Assembly: GCF_009765905.1 (NCBI RefSeq)
Contig: NZ_LMUO01000009.1
Location: 163,941-227,940 of the forward strand
DNA: 64,000 nucleotides
Direction of reading: 5' to 3'
Source of the DNA: Mucilaginibacter sp. L196
Lineage (GTDB): Bacteria > Bacteroidota > Bacteroidia > Sphingobacteriales > Sphingobacteriaceae
Made by a program: the position numbers and the translations under genes. Positions 58,018 through 64,000 of this stretch are shown here, piece after piece; the stretch's first letter is position 1; every line of letters starts with the position of its first letter. The notes beneath the pieces were generated by a model, which saw nothing but the letters and a program-made list of their open reading frames with translations, did no database searches and had not been told where the DNA came from.

Positions 58018-59448
58018 TTATTTAAGGTTAATGGCTTTCATTTTATTATACAAGGTCTTTCGGTCTATTTTTAGTATTTCCGCTGCTTTGGTTTTGTTAA
58101 AGTTCACCTCTTTCAACACTTGCAAAATAGTTTCATATTCTGCTTCCAGGGCCGCGTTTTTTAAATCATGCCTATTTTCCTTTACTTCACCGTTTTCCGT
58201 ATTAACAGAGGTATGATTACCGCTATTGGCACTATAATCAAACGACATCATCCGGTTTGAGATCTCAAGCGGAAGGGCCTTCATCATTATCACATTCCCT
58301 TCGGTAAGTAAGGTAGCCCGCCTTACAATGTTTTTCAGCTCGCGGATGTTTCCCGGCCAGCGGTAGCTCATAAAGCACTCTATAACCTCCTGCGAAAATG
58401 AAGTTACATTTCTGCTTAACTCCTGATTCGCTATCAGCAAAAAATGCTCTGCCAATAGCATAATATCGTTTCCCCGGTCACGCAAAGGCGGCATATAAAT
58501 GCTGAATTCATTAAAGCGATGATAGAGGTCTTCCCTGAAACGGCCCTTCTGTATACTTTCCTGAAGATTTTCGTTTGTTGCTACAATTATGCGTACATCA
58601 AGGTCTATTTCCCTGGTGCTGCCTATTCTTTTAACTTTCCGCTCCTGCACTGTTCTTAGTAAAGCGGCCTGTATATCGTATGATAGGTTACCTACTTCAT
58701 CTAAAAACAAAGTGCCGCCGTTAGCCATTTCAAAATGGCCTATTTTAGTGTACAATGCTCCTGTAAACGAGCCCTTCTCATGCCCAAAAAATTCACTTGC
58801 CGCAAGCTCCTTGGTTAATGATCCGCAATCCATAGCCACAAAAGGGTTGTTGTGGCGCGGGCTGCTCATGTGTATGCTTTTAGCAACCGCTTCTTTCCCG
58901 GTACCACTATCACCTATAATAATTACACTATAGTTAGTTGGGGCAACAAGGTCTATCTGGCGTATAATTTCTTTTGATGCACGGCTATTGCCAAACACAA
59001 ACTCGCCCGACTGTACCGCTTTTTTATGTTCTTTTGATTTGTTATTTACTAACGGCTCATTATCGTGTATTGCCTCCAACAAAGCATATTGAGTTTCAAT
59101 AGCTTTGTTTACTGTATTCAGAATTTCGTCGGGATATAGTGGCTTGGTGATATAATCATAAGCGCCCATTTTAATGAGCTCCACAGCCATTTTTATATCA
59201 GAATAACCGGTAATAATGATAACACCGGTTTTAGGGTATTGAATTTTAATGTTTTTCAACATTTCGCGGCCATCGGTATCTTCCAGCCTGAAATCGCAAA
59301 GCACCAGGTTGAACTCACCATTTTTCAGGCATTCCATACCCGCGGTACCATTTGATGCTGTTTGAACGTCGAACCCGTTACGGGTTAAAAACTTTGATAA
59401 TAACAGCGCAACATTAACTTCATCATCAATGATGAGTATTTTTTTCAT
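58018..59448 (-). CDS. Sigma-54-dependent response regulator, NtrC type
   Basis: A 476-residue activator. Receiver domain 1-120 with acid pocket D8/D9 and phospho-acceptor D52 (CDFRLEDTDG). AAA+ domain about 155-385 with Walker A GDSGTGKE, GSFTGAL (GAFTGA loop contacting sigma-54), and GGTLFLDEVGNL. C-terminal HTH of the Fis type (NKTKAAEILKIDRKTLYNKM). No full sensor kinase is adjacent; instead the coupled 71-residue helix protein follows. Confidence 0.93.
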   Translation of the reverse strand: MKKILIIDDEVNVALLLSKFLTRNGFDVQTASNGTAGMECLKNGEFNLVLCDFRLEDTDGREMLKNIKIQYPKTGVIIITGYSDIKMAVELIKMGAYDYITKPLYPDEILNTVNKAIETQYALLEAIHDNEPLVNNKSKEHKKAVQSGEFVFGNSRASKEIIRQIDLVAPTNYSVIIIGDSGTGKEAVAKSIHMSSPRHNNPFVAMDCGSLTKELAASEFFGHEKGSFTGALYTKIGHFEMANGGTLFLDEVGNLSYDIQAALLRTVQERKVKRIGSTREIDLDVRIIVATNENLQESIQKGRFREDLYHRFNEFSIYMPPLRDRGNDIMLLAEHFLLIANQELSRNVTSFSQEVIECFMSYRWPGNIRELKNIVRRATLLTEGNVIMMKALPLEISNRMMSFDYSANSGNHTSVNTENGEVKENRHDLKNAALEAEYETILQVLKEVNFNKTKAAEILKIDRKTLYNKMKAINLK

Positions 59449-59539
59449 ATCACAAAACTGTTAACAGGTAAATGTATTAAGCTGTTAAATTACACAATTT
59501 TGTGAAATCCTGTAGTTTTTTGTAAAAAATGCGGTGTTT

Positions 59540-60121
59540 TTATTTCAGGTTGAAGGCATAAGCTATGCGGGCACCCCACATAATACCGTAATTTCCATCG
59601 CCGAAATAACTTTGCTGAAGTGAATATTTTATACCTGCCTCAATATAGCTTTTTTGTTTTCGCCTGAATAATATACCCATTTGCCCGTCATAAGTAAACG
59701 CGGTGCTGTTAATGGCATATACCGAGTTTTTATTTAGCAACAAGGCTTCGCCTGCCTCACCTTGTATATAGAATGTACGGATTATGAAAAGCTTAAGGCC
59801 AACTTTTACAGGCGCAACAGCCATGTTTGACGATTTTACATTTAGTATGTAATTAGGGTTTGAGCTGCTGTTATTTGCAAAAAGGTTAAGGTAACCGGCA
59901 TTTGCTGTAACATACAGATGTTCAGTCAATGGCAGATCGTATTGTACCGATGCGCCTATACCAAACTTATATTCGTCTTTAAATCCACCTGATGTCACCG
60001 CTCCATCAATGCCAATGCTTAAACGCGCAGTATCAGGAACAGCGCTATATTGTGCTTTTGCACCCAAGGTAAAGCATATAAATGCCAATAAAACAAGTCC
60101 CTTTTTAAAAGTGATTTCCAT
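59540..60121 (-). CDS. Exported small outer-membrane beta-barrel
   Basis: A 193-residue protein: signal peptide (leader ends LGAKAQ) and eight or so amphipathic strands (IGIDGAVTSGGFKDEYKFGIGASVQYDLPL, LYVTANAGYLNLF, FYIQGEAGEALLL, MWGARIAYAFNLK). It is a paralogue of the next gene at 60373: YPTG...AGYxNxF and IQGEAG blocks align. It lacks any substrate hint and is probably an OmpA/OmpX-like surface barrel. Confidence 0.78.
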   Translation of the reverse strand: MEITFKKGLVLLAFICFTLGAKAQYSAVPDTARLSIGIDGAVTSGGFKDEYKFGIGASVQYDLPLTEHLYVTANAGYLNLFANNSSSNPNYILNVKSSNMAVAPVKVGLKLFIIRTFYIQGEAGEALLLNKNSVYAINSTAFTYDGQMGILFRRKQKSYIEAGIKYSLQQSYFGDGNYGIMWGARIAYAFNLK

Positions 60122-60317
60122 TTTCTATGTTTAGATTAATGCTGTTAAAACGTACAATACAATTACAACGTATACCAGCCTTTAAATAATTATGCAGGCA
60201 ATAATACAATTTTTATGCAAAGCTAATATCAGTTTTCACATAAACTGCTTTGTAATAATAAAATTGCGAATTATTTATTTGCTGAAATGTTAATTTATTT
60301 AGTAATTCCATATAAAC

Positions 60318-60353
60318 AAAAAGCGGGTACTGATCAATCAGCACCCGCTTTTT
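60318..60353 (-). terminator. Terminator after the 60373 barrel gene
   Basis: AAAAAGCGGGTACTGAT (60318-60334) pairs with ATCAGCACCCGCTTTTT (60337-60353) with one mismatch; A and T runs flank the stem. It is read on the minus strand after the stop at 60373. Confidence 0.82.
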
Positions 60354-60372
60354 TCTAATTAAGTAAGCTTCC

Positions 60373-60957
60373 TTAGAAACCGTAAGCTACACGCAGACCA
60401 AAGAAATTAACTTTGCTGTCATCAACATCGCTGTTTAATTTAGTGCTTGCTTCGTAACGTACACCGGCATCAATATAGTTTTTACCGCCTAACTGAAACT
60501 GGTAACCAATTTGTGGAGCATAAACAAAAGCTGCTGAGTTGTTTGCATCAATTTTAGTTTTGTCTAACACAAATGCAGCACCAGCTTCGCCTTGTACATA
60601 AAAGTTACTTACAACAAAATATTTTAAACCTGCTTTAACTGGCAATAATTCAATGTTTTGTGCTTTTGATGTTATTGTTCCAACAGTAACATTTTTCCCA
60701 AAAATATTATCATATCCGGCATTAACGGTAACAAATAATTTGTTGGCAACAGGAATATCTACCTGTAATGAACCACCAAGGTTCCAGTTATAAGAATCTG
60801 ATAATTTTCCGGTTGGGATGCCCGCGTCAACACCAATGCTGTAACGGATACCTGATGCTGTAGTTGTACTTGTTGGGGTAGTTGATTGTGCTTTTGCACT
60901 GAATGTGAATGCAGCAAATGCTAATGCTAATGCTGAAATTTTAATTGAACTTTTCAT
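60373..60957 (-). CDS. Exported small outer-membrane beta-barrel, paralogue
   Basis: A 194-residue protein starting at ATG 60957 (MKSSIKISALALAFAAFTFSAKAQ, a clean signal peptide; a longer frame to 60996 is unlikely). A Thr/Ser-rich linker (STTPTSTTTASG) is followed by barrel strands (YSIGVDAGIPTGKLSDSYNWNLGG, LFVTVNAGYDNIFG, FYVQGEAGAAFVL, YIDAGVRYE, FFGLRVAYGF). The terminal Phe and eight-strand layout fit BAM-inserted OmpX/OmpA-like proteins. It has its own terminator. Confidence 0.8.
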   Translation of the reverse strand: MKSSIKISALALAFAAFTFSAKAQSTTPTSTTTASGIRYSIGVDAGIPTGKLSDSYNWNLGGSLQVDIPVANKLFVTVNAGYDNIFGKNVTVGTITSKAQNIELLPVKAGLKYFVVSNFYVQGEAGAAFVLDKTKIDANNSAAFVYAPQIGYQFQLGGKNYIDAGVRYEASTKLNSDVDDSKVNFFGLRVAYGF

Positions 60958-61125
60958 GATTTCTATGTTATTAAATTGTTGTGTGTTTGTTAACACAGTA
61001 CAAAGTAACGGTACAAATCATCTAAGTTTTTTCATCCAAATGTCAGGATTATTCAATCGATTGATTAACAATAAGATAAATTTTAGCTAAAACGATTTTA
61101 AAACAACTGTATGACACTTTAATGA

Positions 61126-61908
61126 CTATTTGCCTTTAAAATTGGCTTTCCTTTTTTCCATAAATGCATTTACACCTTCCTTAAGATCTTCAGTTCCAAA
61201 GCAGTTACCAAACTCCTCTATTTCAATAGCGAAACCATCCACACCGGATTTTCCTGCTGCATTAACAGCCTTAATAGCTGAGGCCAAAGCAAGCGGTGCA
61301 CGCTGTAGCATCTTATTTAATAACTCCTCTGCCTTCGTCAACAATTCCTCCTGGCTTACCACATAGTTAACCAAACCAAACTCCATCGCATCCGCGGCAG
61401 TAATCATATCAGCGGTCATTATCATTTCGAAAGCTTTCCCTTTGCCAACTAAGCTTGTCAGCCGTTGGGTACCACCATAGCCGGGTATTAAGCCCAGGGT
61501 AACTTCGGGCAAACCCATTTTAGCATTATCGGAAGCTATTCTTATGTGGCACGCCATCGCCAATTCCAACCCTCCGCCTAAAGCAAAACCATTTACCGCT
61601 GCAATTACTGGTTTCGGACCATTCTCTATCAAATCAAAAACCTTGGTTTGTCCCTCGCTGGCCAACGCCCGGCCCGCCACTGCATCAAAAGATGCAAACT
61701 CCGAAATATCTGCCCCGGCAACAAAAGCTTTTTGTCCCGCTCCGGTTATAATCAAGCCGCCAATCTGGTTATTACTAAATCCATCAGTTAAAGCGGTATG
61801 CAGTTCAGCCAGTGTCGCCTTATTCAAAGCATTCAACTTGCTTTCACGATTAATGGTGATGTATTGGATCCGTCCTTTACACTCAACTAAAATATTTTCA
61901 AAAGCCAT
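61126..61908 (-). CDS. Enoyl-CoA hydratase/isomerase family protein
   Basis: A 260-residue crotonase-fold enzyme. AGADISEF and GFALGGGLELAMACH form the CoA/oxyanion site (one catalytic Glu in LELAMACH), and GLPEVTLGLIPGYGGTQRL gives the second Glu. Typical of enoyl-CoA hydratase in fatty acid oxidation or butyrate-type metabolism. It starts 10 bases after the B12-binding gene's stop, so the two are likely co-transcribed. Confidence 0.92.
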   Translation of the reverse strand: MAFENILVECKGRIQYITINRESKLNALNKATLAELHTALTDGFSNNQIGGLIITGAGQKAFVAGADISEFASFDAVAGRALASEGQTKVFDLIENGPKPVIAAVNGFALGGGLELAMACHIRIASDNAKMGLPEVTLGLIPGYGGTQRLTSLVGKGKAFEMIMTADMITAADAMEFGLVNYVVSQEELLTKAEELLNKMLQRAPLALASAIKAVNAAGKSGVDGFAIEIEEFGNCFGTEDLKEGVNAFMEKRKANFKGK

Positions 61909-61917
61909 AAAATCAAA

Positions 61918-62337
61918 TTAAAAGTTCCGGTGTTGGTGCACCCACTTGGTTATGTAATCCACAATATCATGTGTGGTAGTCCCCGGTGGAAAAAGCTCGC
62001 CCACACCCAATTTTTGTAAAGCGGTCATATCCTCGGCCGGTATAATTCCGCCACCGGTAACCAGCACATCATCCATGCCTTTTTCTTTTATCAGGTTGAT
62101 GATCTTAGGGAAAACGGTCATGTGTGCTCCTGATAATATTGATATACCAATGGCATCCACATCTTCCTGCAAAGCAGTATTCACTACCATTTCAGGGGTT
62201 TGGCGCAGGCCGGTATAAATCACTTCCATACCAGCATCGCGCAGCGATGTAGCAATAATACGTGCGCCGCGATCATGCCCATCAAGGCCAACCTTAGCAA
62301 CTAATACACGAATGGGCCGGTTAAAGGTATTACTCAT
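61918..62337 (-). CDS. Stand-alone cobalamin (B12)-binding domain protein
   Basis: A 139-residue protein matching the C-terminal domain of methylmalonyl-CoA mutase: [14 protein letters not shown] gives the D-x-H-x-x-G base-off cobalamin motif, followed by [13 protein letters not shown] and [15 protein letters not shown]. In some lineages this domain is a separate subunit of an acyl-CoA mutase; the large subunit is not in the window. Its operon with an enoyl-CoA hydratase suggests propionate or branched-chain acyl-CoA metabolism. Confidence 0.9.
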   Translation of the reverse strand: MSNTFNRPIRVLVAKVGLDGHDRGARIIATSLRDAGMEVIYTGLRQTPEMVVNTALQEDVDAIGISILSGAHMTVFPKIINLIKEKGMDDVLVTGGGIIPAEDMTALQKLGVGELFPPGTTTHDIVDYITKWVHQHRNF

Positions 62338-62388
62338 AGTAAAACCGAGATTTATTTTGTTCGATAAAAGTAAGAAGAAAATGTGAGG

Positions 62389-62763
62389 TTAATTGTTGGC
62401 GAGAATCGACAAATAATCATCAATCTTTTTAACAACACTATCAAGATGATTCACAACTTCATCATTGGTAAAGCGCAGTATATTGAACCCCCAACTTTGC
62501 ATCACCAAATCCCGGTTAGCATCATATTCTTTTTTTAACAGGTGGATAGGCCCATCTACTTCAATAACCAATTTGGATTTTGCGCTATAAAAATCGGCTA
62601 TGTAAAATGATCGTTTACCAAAGCCACTTATAGTAAATAATGGGAACTGACGTAAAAACTTCTCTCCGTTAATATTACGTCGCCTTAATTCATTCCACAA
62701 CAACTTTTCGGCGGGTGTTTGATTGTTTCGTAGTTGGCGACAAAATTCGGTGACAAGGTTCAT
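62389..62763 (-). CDS. DUF559 endonuclease-like protein
   Basis: A 124-residue Vsr-fold protein. FCRQLRNNQTPAEKLLWNELRRR, KFLRQFPLF and FYIADFYSAKSKLVIEVDGPIH (Asp/Glu metal residues) are the DUF559 pattern, ending DLVMQSWGFNILRFTNDEV. Such proteins are widespread and often lie near mobile DNA or at random positions. No methylase or other defence gene is adjacent, so the role is unclear. Confidence 0.86.
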   Translation of the reverse strand: MNLVTEFCRQLRNNQTPAEKLLWNELRRRNINGEKFLRQFPLFTISGFGKRSFYIADFYSAKSKLVIEVDGPIHLLKKEYDANRDLVMQSWGFNILRFTNDEVVNHLDSVVKKIDDYLSILANN

Positions 62764-62811
62764 GAAGGAAAATTATAAAATAATCCATCTAATACCAAGA
62801 ACCTTTATTTT

Positions 62812-62873
62812 ACCCCCCTCCGTCTCCTTCGTCGACACCTCCCCCTAAATTTAGGGGGAGGCCGGGTGGGGGT
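62812..62873. repeat. GC-rich element R4, short form
   Basis: A 24-bp perfect dyad (62838-62861; CCTCCCCCTAAA and its complement) next to CCGGGTGGGGG. Related in content to R1-R3 but shorter, and it lies between DUF559 and glnS. Confidence 0.6.
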
Positions 62874-62931
62874 AAACAACACAAATCATACTCCTGCACA
62901 TTACCCCATTTTTTCTTATTTTTGCTCCCCT

Positions 62932-64000
62932 ATGAGCGAAGAGAGATCATTAAATTTTTTAGAAGAAATAGTTGAAGAGGATATTGCTGCCGGCAAAAAC
63001 GGCGGTAGGGTACTTACCCGTTTCCCGCCTGAGCCTAATGGCTACTTGCATATAGGCCACGCCAAATCCATTTGCTTAAACTTTGGGCTGGCCAAAAAGT
63101 ACAATGGCGCAACCAACCTTCGTTTTGATGATACCAACCCAACTAAAGAAGAAACCGAATATGTCGATAGTATAAAAGCCGACGTAAAGTGGCTTGGTTT
63201 TGAGTGGGCAAATGAATTGTATGCTTCTGATTACTTTCATATCATATATAATTTCGCGGTAACCCTTATAAAATCAGGACTGGCTTATGTTGATGACAGC
63301 AGCCCTGAAGAGATCGCGTCGCAAAAAGGTACACCAACCGAAGCCGGTACACCCAATGAATACCGCAGCCGCAGTATTGAAGAAAACCTGCTTTTGTTTG
63401 AAGAAATGAAAGCCGGAAAACACCCGGATGGCGCAAAAGTGCTGCGTGCAAAAATTGATCTGGCATCGCCAAACATGCATTTGCGCGACCCGCTAATGTA
63501 CCGTATAAAACATGCCCATCATCACCGTACGGGCGATGAATGGTGTATATACCCAATGTATGACTTTGCCCACGGCGAATCAGATGCTATTGAGGAGATC
63601 ACGCATTCAATCTGCACATTGGAGTTTATTCCCCATAGGCCTTTGTATGATTGGTTTATTGAGCAACTGGACTTATTCCCGTCAAAGCAATACGAGTTTG
63701 CCCGCCTGAACATGACCTATACCGTAATGAGCAAGCGCAAGCTGCTGCAACTGGTAACCGAAGGCCATGTGGAAGATTGGGATGATCCACGCATGCCAAC
63801 AATAAGCGGTTTGCGCCGCAGGGGCTATACCCCGGCATCTATCCGCGAGTTTTGCGAGCGTATTGGCGTTGCCAAGCGCGAGAATATGATAGACGTAAGT
63901 TTATTAGAGTTCTGTATCCGCGAGGATTTGAATAAATCAGCTTGGCGCCGTATGGCAGTACTTGATCCGATAAAACTGGTGTTAACCAATTATCCCGAAG
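62932..64000 (+). CDS. glnS: Glutamine-tRNA ligase, 5' part (runs off the window)
   Basis: The open frame from ATG 62932 ([23 protein letters not shown]) reaches the end of the window without a stop, giving 356 codons of a usually ~550-residue enzyme. [18 protein letters not shown] contains the class I HIGH motif (H40-I-G-H43), FDDTNPTKE and the MSKRK (KMSKS-type) loop near residue 265 follow, and [25 protein letters not shown] is a GlnRS block. The first ~350 residues agree with GlnRS rather than GluRS. Confidence 0.95.
   Translation, partial: MSEERSLNFLEEIVEEDIAAGKNGGRVLTRFPPEPNGYLHIGHAKSICLNFGLAKKYNGATNLRFDDTNPTKEETEYVDSIKADVKWLGFEWANELYASDYFHIIYNFAVTLIKSGLAYVDDSSPEEIASQKGTPTEAGTPNEYRSRSIEENLLLFEEMKAGKHPDGAKVLRAKIDLASPNMHLRDPLMYRIKHAHHHRTGDEWCIYPMYDFAHGESDAIEEITHSICTLEFIPHRPLYDWFIEQLDLFPSKQYEFARLNMTYTVMSKRKLLQLVTEGHVEDWDDPRMPTISGLRRRGYTPASIREFCERIGVAKRENMIDVSLLEFCIREDLNKSAWRRMAVLDPIKLVLTNYPE

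Noticed and set aside
1..64000. tRNA or rRNA genes and riboswitches
   Set aside because: I read for them by eye and found no cloverleaf or known riboswitch core, but a covariance-model search would be needed to be sure.

Overview
The window looks like chromosomal DNA of a Bacteroidota bacterium, most likely family Sphingobacteriaceae (Mucilaginibacter/Pedobacter type). The evidence is a gliding-motility/T9SS type B C-terminal domain, tandem DUF5683 proteins, bacillithiol synthase BshA, YtxH and AI-2E-type membrane proteins, secreted proteins ending their leader in A-Q, and promoter-like TAnnTTTG boxes. Base composition is moderate (A+T-leaning). No rRNA, tRNA, CRISPR array, prophage or insertion-sequence transposase was seen.

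Layout. 0.3-5 kb: a secreted Ig-repeat adhesin-like protein, an outer-membrane barrel gene trailed by an in-frame duplicated copy of its own last coding segment, a VIT1/CCC1 metal transporter and an FMN reductase. 5.2-11.5 kb: a co-directional housekeeping cluster parA-parB-DUF5683-DUF5683-dapB-lepB-lepB, then an acyltransferase-like membrane protein. 12.7-16.5 kb: reverse-strand TonB-like, M23, rbfA, LolC/E-like and metallo-hydrolase genes. 16.5-21.2 kb: an accessory island with a repeat-rich leader, an AIPR abortive-infection protein with a nuclease-like N-terminus, an HNH endonuclease, a small unknown protein and a DinD homologue bracketed by two near-identical 93-bp direct repeats. 21.2-31.5 kb: VOC protein, amidase, DUF4407, rhodanese/SPFH genes, an MntA-HepT type toxin-antitoxin pair, dipeptide epimerase, rhomboid and PepT. 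32-46.6 kb: bshA, hisS with an unusual internal insertion, a GNAT gene between inverted GC-rich repeats, LMW phosphatase, S1/P1 nuclease, fumC, a class-C serine hydrolase, ybaB, UPF0173 and glgC-glgA. 46.7-64 kb: a Crp/Fnr-DUF4267-cupin cluster, polA, tag, a two-lobed aspartyl-protease-like protein, an alkyltransferase-like protein, trmB, a three-gene membrane-stress operon, an AI-2E family exporter, an NtrC-type regulator coupled to a 71-residue histidine-kinase-like fragment, two small barrels, enoyl-CoA hydratase, a B12-binding protein, a DUF559 protein and the 5' part of glnS.

Intergenic DNA is unusually rich in repeats. I see at least four classes: REP-like palindromes with GTCAT...ATGAC ends; GC-rich CCCCACCC/GGGTGGGG elements; longer mosaic elements that share ordered modules; and long inverted repeats built from iterated short words. 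Several sit exactly at gene ends and may act as terminators. The best candidates for something new are the AIPR island with its degenerate AAAATGRG leader, the orphan phospho-acceptor-helix protein next to the sigma-54 regulator, the duplicated barrel tail, and the HisRS insertion.
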